Assembly (NCBI RefSeq): GCF_040395035.1
Contig: NZ_JBEBRB010000008.1
Coordinates: 6,361 to 70,360 of the forward strand
Direction of reading: 5' to 3'
DNA from: Parapedobacter lycopersici_A
GTDB lineage: Bacteria; Bacteroidota; Bacteroidia; Sphingobacteriales; Sphingobacteriaceae
Length of the DNA stretch: 64,000 nucleotides
Position numbers and translations under genes: made by a program. Positions 54,290-63,498 of the stretch are shown one piece after another (positions within the stretch are counted from its first letter, which is position 1; the number at the start of each line of letters is the position of its first letter). The notes below the pieces were generated by a model, which saw only the letters and a program-made list of their open reading frames with translations, searched no databases and was not told the DNA's origin.

Positions 54290-55525
54290 ATGGGAACTCA
54301 CAGTCATCATCACGATTATAATTTTTCCGAACAGTTTGTGTTCACCGGAAGGGCAAAGACCCTGAGTTTGGTCGCCATCGTTGTGGGCGTAGTGGCCATT
54401 GCTTTTGGTCTGCTTTCCAGCGACCATATTATGGTGGAGCGTACGTACGCCAACTTGTTGCTGATGGGGTACTATTTTACCTGCGTATGTGCAGCGGGCG
54501 GATTCTTTTTAGCGGTGCAATATGTCACCCAATCCGGCTGGTCATCGGGCCTTATCCGTATTCCCCAGGCAATGGCAAGTGTTTTGCCGATTGCTGCACT
54601 GTTGCTGTTGGTCATTATCATTGGCGGATTATTTTCGCACAATTTGTATCATCATTGGTATGCCGAAGGGCTCACGGATCCGCAAAGTCCGAATTACGAC
54701 GCGCTGGTAGCCGGAAAGGCTTCATTTTTGAACGCTCCCGGCTTTCTGATCCGCCAGGTTGTTTTCATGGGCTCTTATAGCATCTGCTCCTGGTTGTTGG
54801 CTAAGTACTCATACAATGAAGACCTCGACGGAAGCCTGCATTCGTATAAGAAGAGCTTTAAGCTTTCCGCGTTATTTCTGGTGATCTTTGGGTTCACCAC
54901 ACCGATCTGGTCATTTGATACTATTATGTCATTGGAAGCGCACTGGTTTTCGACCATGTTTGGCTGGTATAATTTCGCGGCCATGTGGGTAAGCGGACTG
55001 TGTGTGATTACGCTTATTATCATCCAGCTGAATAAAAGGGGCTACCTGTCGTGGGTAAATGAAAACCACCTGCATGACCTTGGAAAACTGATTTTTGGAT
55101 TTTCCATCTTCTGGACATATGTATGGTTTGCCCAGTTTATGCTGATCTGGTATGCCAACATCCCTGAAGAAACTGTATATTTCTATAAACGCTGGGAACC
55201 GGAATACAAACCCTGGTTTTGGATTAATATATTGATTAACTTCGTGGCACCTGTATTAATACTGGTCAATCGCGACTTTGTCCGTAACCGGAACATGCTC
55301 GCTTTTGTATGTATCCTGCTGTTGGCCGGACACTGGCTTGATTATTACATTATGGTGATGCCCGGCACGGTGGAATCACACCGTGGATTCGGGTGGATCG
55401 AGATCGGTGCAGCGTTGGGTTTTGTGGGACTGTTTAGCTTCCTGGTACTCAATAAGCTGAGTAAACACGCCCTGGCACCCGCAAAACACCCCTTCTTGGA
55501 GGAAAGTTTACATCATCAAATATAA
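54290..55525 (+). CDS. actF: Alternative complex III subunit F, membrane subunit
   Basis: Integral membrane protein of 411 residues with about ten spans, structurally related to subunit C. Landmarks are the histidine-rich MGTHSHHHDYNF start, LFSHNLYHHWYAEG, and WAYV-like aromatic helices such as FWTYVWFAQFMLIWYANIPEE. In known complexes subunits C and F form the two-half membrane part; only C is thought to bind quinol. It starts 20 bases after actE and is followed by coxB after 43 bases. Confidence 0.94.
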   Translation: MGTHSHHHDYNFSEQFVFTGRAKTLSLVAIVVGVVAIAFGLLSSDHIMVERTYANLLLMGYYFTCVCAAGGFFLAVQYVTQSGWSSGLIRIPQAMASVLPIAALLLLVIIIGGLFSHNLYHHWYAEGLTDPQSPNYDALVAGKASFLNAPGFLIRQVVFMGSYSICSWLLAKYSYNEDLDGSLHSYKKSFKLSALFLVIFGFTTPIWSFDTIMSLEAHWFSTMFGWYNFAAMWVSGLCVITLIIIQLNKRGYLSWVNENHLHDLGKLIFGFSIFWTYVWFAQFMLIWYANIPEETVYFYKRWEPEYKPWFWINILINFVAPVLILVNRDFVRNRNMLAFVCILLLAGHWLDYYIMVMPGTVESHRGFGWIEIGAALGFVGLFSFLVLNKLSKHALAPAKHPFLEESLHHQI

Positions 55526-55568
55526 GTTGGTAGAATAAGAGACATTAGTATTATCGTTATTATTAGAA

Positions 55569-56903
55569 ATGGGCTTTATAAAATATATCAATTTGAAGAC
55601 GGTTTTTATACTGGCATTGAGCATCAGTATGGGGCTGTCAGGCAGGGCATTTTCTCAGGAAGCTGATACAGCTGCACGCGTTACCGATACGACTGCTTCC
55701 GCAAGCAGTGCCGGAGATGCAGCGCCTGCGGATACAGCGGCATTGGCCGACACGGCAGCGGTAGCGCCGGCGGCAAGCAAGGCAGCTGCTGCGCCTGCAC
55801 CGGCAGCGGAACCCGAAAGTAAACTGGACATCGATCCGCAGGTATATACTAATTTCTTTTATTATACCCTGCTCTTCTTTTTGATCTGTGTGGTGGTCGC
55901 GGTAATCGGCCGGATACTGAAGGTATACGAACTTACCCGGAAAATGAATGGTTTGGATGCCGAGTATTACATGTATAATTTCCACGCCTATTTTTTCCTG
56001 GTTTCCCTGATCGCCGGACTGTACGGTGTGTATTGGTCTTATGCCCATCACGGCACGCAGGCCTGGCGGGCTGCGGCCACGGAACATGGTGCGCAGATCG
56101 ATATCATGTTTTTGGTGACCACCGTAATCATTACCATTGTATTGGTGCTTACGCATATTGCCCTGTTCGGCTTTGCCTTCAAATACCGGGCTACGCCGAC
56201 ACGCAAAGCTTATTTTTATCCGCATAACAACACCATCGAGAAAATCTGGACCATTGTTCCTGCGGTGGTGCTGACGATCCTGGTGCTGTTCGGGTTCTTT
56301 ACCTGGCGGAGCATTACGAACGTTTCCGAAGAGGACCAAAAGAATGCATTGCTTATTGAAGTGACGGGTGAACAGTTTGCCTGGACAGTCCGTTACCCGG
56401 GCCGCGATGGAAAAATCGGCGAACGTAACTATAAATTGACCAGCCCGTTGAACGGCCTTGGAATTGATTTTAACGATAAGAACAGCTGGGATGACCAACT
56501 GGGCTCGGAGATTGTGTTGCCGGTTAATAAGCCCGTGCGCGTCCAGATTACATCAAAGGATATTCTGCATAGTTTCTTTATTCCTGACTTCAGGGTACAG
56601 ATGAACGCGGTACCGGGGATGAAGACTTATTTCCAGTTTACTCCTACCATTACCACGGAGGAAATGCGTGATAAATTGGGCGATTATAATTATGATTTCG
56701 TGATGCTGTGCGCCAAGATCTGTGGCGGCGGACACTATAACATGCAGAAGCGGGTACGGGTGGTAACAGAAGAAGAATATCAGGCATGGCTCAATGAGCA
56801 ACCTTACTTTTTTACCGAAGAATTGAGGAAAGAATTTCAGGTATCGCAGCAAGCGGAATCAGAAAACGAACAGGACGCCAAGCTGCTGGCTACCGCAAAC
56901 TAA
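55569..56903 (+). CDS. coxB: Cytochrome c oxidase subunit II
   Basis: Carries the CuA centre that accepts electrons for the oxidase (444 residues). A signal peptide ends near AFSQ, then comes an Ala/Pro/Asp/Thr-rich spacer (about 31-82) and about four hydrophobic segments, two more than a minimal subunit II. The CuA ligands are H334 in LHSFF, C381, C385 and H389 in CAKICGGGH, and M392. The residue two after the first cysteine is lysine (K383), where the common pattern has a glutamate whose side chain binds magnesium. No cytochrome c domain is fused at the C terminus. Confidence 0.94.
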   Translation: MGFIKYINLKTVFILALSISMGLSGRAFSQEADTAARVTDTTASASSAGDAAPADTAALADTAAVAPAASKAAAAPAPAAEPESKLDIDPQVYTNFFYYTLLFFLICVVVAVIGRILKVYELTRKMNGLDAEYYMYNFHAYFFLVSLIAGLYGVYWSYAHHGTQAWRAAATEHGAQIDIMFLVTTVIITIVLVLTHIALFGFAFKYRATPTRKAYFYPHNNTIEKIWTIVPAVVLTILVLFGFFTWRSITNVSEEDQKNALLIEVTGEQFAWTVRYPGRDGKIGERNYKLTSPLNGLGIDFNDKNSWDDQLGSEIVLPVNKPVRVQITSKDILHSFFIPDFRVQMNAVPGMKTYFQFTPTITTEEMRDKLGDYNYDFVMLCAKICGGGHYNMQKRVRVVTEEEYQAWLNEQPYFFTEELRKEFQVSQQAESENEQDAKLLATAN

Positions 56904-56936
56904 TGGATTGAGGATTAAAGTATTTAATAGTTAGAT

Positions 56937-58826
56937 ATGTCAAATATAACAAGCGCAGGCGCTCATAGTGTGGACCACCACGGTGACCATGGACATCACC
57001 ATGAATCCTTTTGGACTAAATATGTATTTAGCCAAGATCACAAAATGATTGCGAAGCAATTCCTGATTACGGGTATTATCATGGCTGTTTTTGCAATGAT
57101 ATTATCCATATTATTCAGGCTTCAATTGGCTTGGCCGGATAAAGAGTTCCCTATTTTGGAGGTTTTCCTTGGAAAATGGGCAGAAGGCGGCCGGATTAAT
57201 CCGGAATTCTTCCTGGCGTTGGTCACCATACACGGTACCATCATGGTATTCTTCGTGTTGACGGCTGGGTTGAGCGGTACATTTGCCAACCTCCTCATCC
57301 CGTATCAGCTGGGTGCGCGGGATATGGCGTCGCCGTTTATGAACATGCTTTCGTATTGGTTTTTCTTCACGGCATGTGTGGTCATGATTTCTTCGTTTTT
57401 TGTTGAAAGTGGCCCAGCAAGTGCAGGATGGACGGTTTATCCGCCGCTATCGGCAATTCCCAAGGCCATCAGCGGTTCCGGACTGGGTATGTCTTTGTGG
57501 CTGACCAGCATGGTGCTGTTTATCATTTCCCAGATTCTGGGTGGAACGAACTACATCAGTACGATATTGAATATGCGTACGAAAGGGATGAGTTTCTGGA
57601 AGATGCCTTTGACGATCTGGGCACTTTTCCTGACTGCAATTGTGGGGTTGTTCTCGTTCCCGGTACTGGTTGCTGCCGTTGTGCTGCTGATATTTGACCG
57701 GAGTGTGGGAACCAGCTTTTACCTTTCGGACCTTGTGGTCCAGGGACAGATTTTACCTTATGAAGGCGGTAGCCCCGTTCTCTTCCAGCACTTGTTCTGG
57801 TTCCTGGGGCACCCTGAGGTATATATCGTATTAATGCCGGCACTCGGCCTGACCTCCGAGGTGATTTCCACCAACTCGAGGAAGCCAATTTTCGGTTACC
57901 ACGCGATGGTGTACTCCCTGATCGGTATCTCTACGTTATCGTTTATTGTTTGGGGACACCATATGTTCGTGACCGGGATGAACCCGTTCCTTGGCGGGGT
58001 GTTCATGATTACAACGCTGATTATTGCCGTGCCGTCTGCCGTTAAGGTATTTAACTACCTGGCTACGTTATGGCGGGGCAATATTCGTTTTACCCCGGCT
58101 ATGTTGTTTGCCATCGGCATGGTATCTTTCTTTATCTCCGGTGGATTGACCGGACTTTATGTAGGTAACTCCGCATTGGACATCAACCTGCATGATACGT
58201 ACTTCATTGTTGCCCACTTCCACTTGGTTATGGGATCGGCATCCATTTTCGGAATGCTGTGTGGGGTTTACCATTGGTACCCTAAACTATTCGGCCGGAT
58301 GATGGATGAGAAGCTGGGCTATCTACACTTCTGGTTGACCTTCATCGGGGCGTATATGGTGTTCTTCCCCATGCACTTTATGGGAATAGACGGCGTGCCC
58401 CGGAGGTACTATGCATTTACGGAGTTTCCGTTTATGGAGAAATGGATTTCCGTGAACGTCTTTATTACCTGGTCGGCTATTATTGCCGGACTTGGCCAGG
58501 TCGCTTTCCTGTGGAACTTCTTCGGATCGATCCGGTTTGGTAAGCGGGCTACGCAGAACCCATGGGGTGCAAATACGCTGGAGTGGACGACACCGGTGGA
58601 ACACATCCATGGCAACTGGCCTGGAGAGATTCCGACCGTTCATCGTTGGCCATATGATTACAGCAAGCCCGGCCACCACGAGGATTTCATTCCGCAGACG
58701 GTGCCTTTTTCGGAAACGATGAGTTCCAACCTGCCGCATGATTTTGAGGGAGACCAGGAAGCTGAGCGCATCCAACGGGAATGGGAATTGGCGAATAAGC
58801 CACAGACAGAGAAGGAAACGGAATAA
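56937..58826 (+). CDS. coxA: Cytochrome c oxidase subunit I, A1-type
   Basis: Catalytic haem-copper subunit (629 residues, about twelve spans plus one or two extra). Ligands can be placed: haem a H99 and H429, haem a3 H427, CuB H292, H341 and H342. HPEVY (292-296) holds E294 of the D pathway and the cross-linked Y296, which puts it in the A1 subfamily. The magnesium-site pair H419-D420 precedes TYFIVAHFHLVMG. The first 25 residues are histidine-rich (positions 14-22). It is 33 bases after coxB. Confidence 0.97.
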   Translation: MSNITSAGAHSVDHHGDHGHHHESFWTKYVFSQDHKMIAKQFLITGIIMAVFAMILSILFRLQLAWPDKEFPILEVFLGKWAEGGRINPEFFLALVTIHGTIMVFFVLTAGLSGTFANLLIPYQLGARDMASPFMNMLSYWFFFTACVVMISSFFVESGPASAGWTVYPPLSAIPKAISGSGLGMSLWLTSMVLFIISQILGGTNYISTILNMRTKGMSFWKMPLTIWALFLTAIVGLFSFPVLVAAVVLLIFDRSVGTSFYLSDLVVQGQILPYEGGSPVLFQHLFWFLGHPEVYIVLMPALGLTSEVISTNSRKPIFGYHAMVYSLIGISTLSFIVWGHHMFVTGMNPFLGGVFMITTLIIAVPSAVKVFNYLATLWRGNIRFTPAMLFAIGMVSFFISGGLTGLYVGNSALDINLHDTYFIVAHFHLVMGSASIFGMLCGVYHWYPKLFGRMMDEKLGYLHFWLTFIGAYMVFFPMHFMGIDGVPRRYYAFTEFPFMEKWISVNVFITWSAIIAGLGQVAFLWNFFGSIRFGKRATQNPWGANTLEWTTPVEHIHGNWPGEIPTVHRWPYDYSKPGHHEDFIPQTVPFSETMSSNLPHDFEGDQEAERIQREWELANKPQTEKETE

Positions 58827-58845
58827 ATAGAAACCGCCCAACGAA

Positions 58846-58872
58846 GTCCAATGGGCGTCGGGCCCACGGGAC
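58846..58872 (+). other. Hairpin between coxA and ctaA
   Basis: GTCC and TGGGC (58846-58856) pair with GCCCA and GGAC (58862-58872) around an AA/CG internal loop. There is no T run. It could be a processing or stability element that lowers ctaA expression, but this is not shown. Confidence 0.4.
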
Positions 58873-58899
58873 TGCGCGGGGGTTGTTAGCGAGGAAATT

Positions 58900-59943
58900 A
58901 TGCTGCCACCTGCCGAGAAGCGTTTTTTGCGCATCAACAAATTGACGATCATCTCGTTGTTTGTGCTGATTTTGGCGGGAGGGGTAGTACGTAGCACGGG
59001 CTCGGGCATGGGATGCCCCGACTGGCCGAAATGTTTCGACAGGCTGGTGCCGCCTACGGATGTGTCACAGTTGCCCGAGGGATATGAAGAAAAGTATATC
59101 GCCGGGAGAAAGGAAAAGAACGAGCGCTTTGCCAGTATGCTCGACAGGTTCGGGAACAGTACACTGGCAAATCGGATCAGGCACGATGAAAGCATTCTCG
59201 TGCACGAGGAGTTCAACGCAGCTAAAACCTGGACAGAGTATATCAATCGGCTGTCAGGTGCAATTACCGGGTTTTTGTTGCTGTTGTGCGCTTTTTTTTC
59301 CTTTACGTTCTTTAAAACGAAGAAACGCATTTTTATCTGGAGCGTGGTGAACGTGTTCGCCGTGGGTTACCAGGCTTGGCTGGGTTCCATTGTGGTTTCC
59401 ACCAACCTAATGCCCTGGATTATTACCGTTCATATGCTGTTGGCGCTGGTGATTCTTGGAATTAGTATCTATACGTATTTCAAGGCCCGATCGTTGCGCG
59501 ACAAGGACCTCCTGATGAATCACACATCAGCCGGAATAAAATGGCTGGCGGGCGTTTCGCTGGTGTTGATTGTGGTGCAGGTAGCTATCGGAACGGGCGT
59601 GCGTGAACAGATTGACCTGATATCGTCATCCAATACCGCTCGGAGTGAGTGGCTGGGGTTGCTGGGGAGTGAATTTGATATCCATCGAACATTGGCCATT
59701 GTAACCGCGATGGTAATCGTGTTCCTGTTCTTTGTCGTCCGCTCCAGATTTGCACCGAATACACCCCAAAGCAGGTTTACCAATATTTTATTGGGCCTGT
59801 TGGTGTTGCAGATCATCAGCGCGGTGATATTGGATCAGTTCAATGTACCGCCGTTTGCGCAGACGGCACATTTGGTGCTGGCCAGTCTGCTATTCGGTGC
59901 GCAGTATTATTTAATGCTTTTGCTGGGAAAAACAGCCCGGTGA
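58900..59943 (+). CDS. ctaA: Haem A synthase (COX15/CtaA)
   Basis: Oxidises haem O to haem A in the inner membrane. The 347-residue protein has about eight spans, the conserved histidines in HEEFNAAKTW, HMLLALVILG, HRTLAIVTAM and TAHLVLASLL, and the cysteine pair CPDWPKC (39-45) in the first outer loop. The RLSGAITGFLLLLC helix is typical. A 73-base gap with a hairpin separates it from coxA. The next gene, ctaB, makes its substrate. Confidence 0.93.
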   Translation: MLPPAEKRFLRINKLTIISLFVLILAGGVVRSTGSGMGCPDWPKCFDRLVPPTDVSQLPEGYEEKYIAGRKEKNERFASMLDRFGNSTLANRIRHDESILVHEEFNAAKTWTEYINRLSGAITGFLLLLCAFFSFTFFKTKKRIFIWSVVNVFAVGYQAWLGSIVVSTNLMPWIITVHMLLALVILGISIYTYFKARSLRDKDLLMNHTSAGIKWLAGVSLVLIVVQVAIGTGVREQIDLISSSNTARSEWLGLLGSEFDIHRTLAIVTAMVIVFLFFVVRSRFAPNTPQSRFTNILLGLLVLQIISAVILDQFNVPPFAQTAHLVLASLLFGAQYYLMLLLGKTAR

Positions 59944-59963
59944 GAAAAAATGGGAGTTGTAAC

Positions 59964-60947
59964 ATGTCGGATCATAAAATAGACAAGAAGCTTGGTGGGG
60001 AGGCCGTCGTTGGACGGCACGGCGGGGGAGCAGCGTTTGCCGAGGTGAAGCAGTTTGTGGCCGACCTTAAGCAGTTGGTTAAGATGCGGCTGACCATGAC
60101 CGTAGTCTTTTCGGCATCGATTGCTTTTTTGATCGGAAGTAAGCAACAGGGCGACATCAATTGGATCAACTGGCTGATTTTGACAGCCGGCGGTTTTCTG
60201 GTAACCGGGTCGGCCAATGGTTTCAATGAAATTATCGAACGTGATCTGGACCGGTTGATGAAACGTACAGCCGACCGACCTATTCCGGCCGGCCGGATGA
60301 CCACCGGGCAGGCATTGGTGTTAAGCTTACTGATGGGAATTGCCGGAACGTATACACTGGTCACCCTGAATTTTGTAGCGGGCCTGTTATCTGTATTTTC
60401 GATTTTGCTATATGCTTTTTTCTATACACCATTGAAACGTAAGTCGCCGATTGCCGTTTTTGTCGGTGCTTTCCCCGGCGCGTTACCGCCGTTGATTGGT
60501 TACTATGCTGCGTTCAGTCAGAATGACCTGGCCGCTTACAGCCAGTATAATGCCTCGGCAATTGTGATTATCCCGCTGGTGTTATTTATTATTCAGTTTG
60601 TATGGCAATTCCCGCATTTCTGGGCAATTGCCTGGGTACTTGATGAAGATTATAAGCGGGCTGGGTTCCGGCTGTTGCCTACAATGAAGAAGGACAGAGT
60701 GTCGGCTTTTATGGTGTTGTTTTCAACCCTACTGATGGTGCCGGTCAGTCTGCTGCCTTATTTCCTGGGATTTGGCGGTTACTTCGTATTGGCCGTTTCA
60801 TTGATCGGCGCATTGGTGTTCAGCTGGTACGGTTTAAAATTGTTCCTGCATCGTGATGTGGCTTCCGCACGGAAGGTGATGTTTACCTCGTTCCTGTATT
60901 TGCCATTGATTCAGTTGATATTACTTTTTGATTTTACAGCCTTATGA
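59964..60947 (+). CDS. ctaB: Protohaem IX farnesyltransferase (haem O synthase)
   Basis: UbiA-family prenyltransferase (327 residues, nine or so spans) that attaches farnesyl to haem B. The first aspartate-rich motif lies in NEIIERDLDRLMKRTADRP (88-106), and the second region includes YTPLKRKSPIAVFVGAFPG. I chose ATG 59964, which has GGGAG eight bases upstream, over a GTG at 59940. The N-terminal 25 residues include GRHGGGAAF of unknown use. It overlaps the next gene by four bases. Confidence 0.94.
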   Translation: MSDHKIDKKLGGEAVVGRHGGGAAFAEVKQFVADLKQLVKMRLTMTVVFSASIAFLIGSKQQGDINWINWLILTAGGFLVTGSANGFNEIIERDLDRLMKRTADRPIPAGRMTTGQALVLSLLMGIAGTYTLVTLNFVAGLLSVFSILLYAFFYTPLKRKSPIAVFVGAFPGALPPLIGYYAAFSQNDLAAYSQYNASAIVIIPLVLFIIQFVWQFPHFWAIAWVLDEDYKRAGFRLLPTMKKDRVSAFMVLFSTLLMVPVSLLPYFLGFGGYFVLAVSLIGALVFSWYGLKLFLHRDVASARKVMFTSFLYLPLIQLILLFDFTAL

Positions 60948-61537
60948 TCGCTATGGCGCAATATACGCAAGATAAAGAACAGCTTACCCAGCAAAAAGCC
61001 AAACGGTTTAACCTGTGGCTGGGCATGATCGGAATGTTCATGGTGTTTGCTGCGTTATCAAGTGGGTTTATCGTGTATACCCAAGGGGGGATAGACAAGG
61101 GGATAAAAACCATACTCCCGGATGCATTTATATACAGCACGGCATTGATTGTAGTGAGCAGTATAACGATGTACCTGGCGCAGAAGGCAGCGAAGGAAAT
61201 GGCATTCGGCAGGCAAAAAGGCCTATTGGCAGCCACCATCGCATTGGGGATCGGCTTTTTTATGATGCAGGTGCATGCATGGGGAATATTGGCAGACCGG
61301 GGCATTGTTTTCGTAAACAGCAACGCTTCACAGTCTTTCATTTATATTTTCACGGGGATGCACCTGGCACACATTGTAGCCGGTATTTTGGTTCTGGTTC
61401 GGGCATTGATCGGACGGATCCGGAATATTCCCCAGGTTAGCAATGTCTTCCGGATGGGGCTTGCTTCCTTATTCTGGCACTTTTTGGGTATTTTGTGGAT
61501 TTATATTTATGTTTTTTTACTTTTGAATCAAAATTAA
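60944..61537 (+). CDS. Cytochrome c oxidase subunit III, short form
   Basis: Haem-copper oxidase subunit III of 197 residues with about five spans (WLGMIGMFMVFAALSSGFIVY at the start, HIVAGILVLVRALIG and FLGILWIYIYVFLLL near the end). This is one of two subunit III proteins in tandem. It overlaps ctaB by ATGA; a second in-frame ATG (60953) is three codons in. Such tandem pairs occur in other Bacteroidota oxidase operons. Confidence 0.9.
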   Translation: MIAMAQYTQDKEQLTQQKAKRFNLWLGMIGMFMVFAALSSGFIVYTQGGIDKGIKTILPDAFIYSTALIVVSSITMYLAQKAAKEMAFGRQKGLLAATIALGIGFFMMQVHAWGILADRGIVFVNSNASQSFIYIFTGMHLAHIVAGILVLVRALIGRIRNIPQVSNVFRMGLASLFWHFLGILWIYIYVFLLLNQN

Positions 61538-61540
61538 GCA

Positions 61541-62269
61541 ATGAGCACTACTGTATCGCAATTGGATAAAGTGAAAACCGGAAGGTGGAGCGGAGGAAGG
61601 TCGCCTTTCGACGTGGAGTATGGTAAAATCATGATGTGGTTTTTCCTGGTCTCAGACGCCTTCACTTTCTCCTCGTTCCTGGTTTATTATGGCACACAGC
61701 GGTTTGCCCACCTGACCTGGCCTGACCCGGATAAAGTGTTTCAATCGGTTCCGTTTATTGCGGACAGTGGTTACCCGCTGGTGTTTGTGGGGATTATGAC
61801 CTTTATCCTGATCATGAGTTCGGTGACAATGGTACTGGCTGTGGAAGCAGGACACCGCAATGCCAAAAAGGAAGTGGTGGGCTGGATGATTGCCACCATT
61901 ATTGGCGGGTTAATGTTCATTGGCTGCCAGGCGTTGGAATGGACACACTTGCATCATCAGGGTTTTTGGTGGGGCAGTATCCCTTATCAGGAGGGAGTTT
62001 CACCGGCAGAGACACTGGCGCCGTATTTCACAAACGGTATCTCGGAAGTTTCTGCACAGCAGTTTGCCAACCTGTTTTTTACGATCACCGGATTTCACGG
62101 GTTTCACGTTTCTGTGGGAATTCTCCTGAATATCATTGTATTGGGCATGACACTGGCGAATACGTTTGAGCGTCGTGGTACTTACCTGATGATTGAAAAA
62201 GTAGGCCTCTACTGGCACTTTGTCGACCTGGTATGGGTATTTGTATTTACATTCTTTTATTTGGTTTAA
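61541..62269 (+). CDS. ctaE: Cytochrome c oxidase subunit III, long form
   Basis: The second subunit III (242 residues). It begins GKIMMWFFLVSDAFTFSSFLVYY and carries GFHGFHVSVGILLNIIVLG and KVGLYWHFVDLVWVFVFTFFYLV, standard signature helices of the family, including the WHFVDLVW block. It starts three bases after the short form and is followed by subunit IV after 21 bases. Confidence 0.93.
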   Translation: MSTTVSQLDKVKTGRWSGGRSPFDVEYGKIMMWFFLVSDAFTFSSFLVYYGTQRFAHLTWPDPDKVFQSVPFIADSGYPLVFVGIMTFILIMSSVTMVLAVEAGHRNAKKEVVGWMIATIIGGLMFIGCQALEWTHLHHQGFWWGSIPYQEGVSPAETLAPYFTNGISEVSAQQFANLFFTITGFHGFHVSVGILLNIIVLGMTLANTFERRGTYLMIEKVGLYWHFVDLVWVFVFTFFYLV

Positions 62270-62290
62270 TCGCATTAAAAATTAGCAACT

Positions 62291-62671
62291 ATGGCTTCTA
62301 ATCACCAGGATAATACGGCAGGACACGGAGATGTGGCGCATCACGAAGGGATGACCAAAGGAAAGATATGGCGGGTATTCTTCTACTTGCTGGCAATCAC
62401 TGCACTGGAATTCTTTATCGCGTTGGTATTGGTACACGGCGGTATTATCGCCAAAGGACTGGCAGTTAATATTGTCTATATCGTATTAACACTGCTTAAG
62501 GCATATTACATTGTGGCTTATTTTATGCACCTGAAATTCGAAACATTTGGATTCATCATGTCAACGACCGTGGTACTTATCTTTGTCGTTTACCTGATCG
62601 TGTTAATGTTGACGGAAGGGGCATATATGAAATCCCATTTCAATCCGTTCTCCTTTTGGCCGAGCACGTAA
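62291..62671 (+). CDS. Cytochrome c oxidase subunit IV (bacterial COX4 type)
   Basis: Small accessory subunit of 126 residues with three hydrophobic spans (about 34-54, 59-78, 87-107) after a histidine-rich start. The block LKAYYIVAYFMHLKFE is typical of bacterial COX4-like proteins. The stop codon overlaps the SCO start by one base (TAATG). Confidence 0.9.
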   Translation: MASNHQDNTAGHGDVAHHEGMTKGKIWRVFFYLLAITALEFFIALVLVHGGIIAKGLAVNIVYIVLTLLKAYYIVAYFMHLKFETFGFIMSTTVVLIFVVYLIVLMLTEGAYMKSHFNPFSFWPST

Positions 62672-63384
62672 TGGAGGGAACCAGAAGAACCTTTGGTTTG
62701 AAAAAAATAGCAATCCTGGCAGGTATCTTACTACTGCCAGGATTTTTATATTATCTGCTGAAGCAGAAAGGTGAAAACCGGTATACGAAGTTGCCGATAT
62801 ATGGGGAGAAGATATTAACCGGTACGTTTACCAATCGTATGGGCGAAAAAATACCCGATACCCTGTTCCATCAGGTTTCACCTTTCACCCTCACCAACCA
62901 GCTCGGTAATGCTGTGCAGGTACTTGCTTCAGATACATGCCTGTCCGTCGTGAATTTCTTCTACACGCGGTGTCCTGCGGATTGTAACCATATGAATGAT
63001 GAGCTGAACCGCGTGGCCGAGCGGTTTTCGGCAAACGGACTGGTCCGCTTCTACACACTTTCGGTTGACACGGCCTTTGATTCGCCCGATGTGTTACAGG
63101 CTTATGCGGCAAAATATGCACCGCAGACTAAAAAGTGGGATTTTCTTACCGCAGGTCAGGATGATGTATACCGCATAGCCCGCGAAGGATTTCTGGTAGA
63201 TGCCGTTCAGGACACCACCCGGGGGGAGGCCTTGTTTCTCCATAGCCCATCCCTGATTCTGGTAGATACCCACCGGCGTATCCGCGGTTACTATGATGCA
63301 AATGAGCGGAAGGAGGTCGACCGGCTCGTCGATGAAATTAAACTGTTGCTGGTACAGGAAATTCGGGAGCGGAGCCCGCTTTAA
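62671..63384 (+). CDS. SCO1/SenC-family copper chaperone
   Basis: Membrane-anchored thioredoxin-fold protein (237 residues) that delivers copper to the CuA site of subunit II. One N-terminal span (about 11-31) is followed by the copper site C101 and C105 in CPADC and H191 in LHSPS. The ATG at 62671 overlaps the subunit IV stop; a TTG at 62656 would only add five residues. Its position at the end of the oxidase genes suits assembly of the CuA centre. Confidence 0.93.
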   Translation: MEGTRRTFGLKKIAILAGILLLPGFLYYLLKQKGENRYTKLPIYGEKILTGTFTNRMGEKIPDTLFHQVSPFTLTNQLGNAVQVLASDTCLSVVNFFYTRCPADCNHMNDELNRVAERFSANGLVRFYTLSVDTAFDSPDVLQAYAAKYAPQTKKWDFLTAGQDDVYRIAREGFLVDAVQDTTRGEALFLHSPSLILVDTHRRIRGYYDANERKEVDRLVDEIKLLLVQEIRERSPL

Positions 63385-63466
63385 GCCATCGGAAGGTCCG
63401 CTTGCACCCGACTTTCATCTTCTTGTCATTAAACTCCGTTCTTTTCCCTTTAGTCCCTGTTCTTGT

Positions 63467-63474
63467 TATCTTTG
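63467..63474 (+). promoter_or_regulatory. Candidate -7 box (TATCTTTG) for the DUF420 gene
   Basis: TAnnTTTG match 25 bases before the last gene, inside a 114-base gap after SCO. It suggests that the last gene can be transcribed apart from the operon. No -33 TTTG is seen. Confidence 0.5.
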
Positions 63475-63498
63475 TGCTTAGCGAAGCGACTTCACCTC

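Noticed and set aside
58323..59330. A 335-codon open frame opposite coxA and ctaA
   Set aside because: It spans two convincing genes on the other strand, and its sequence has no family pattern.
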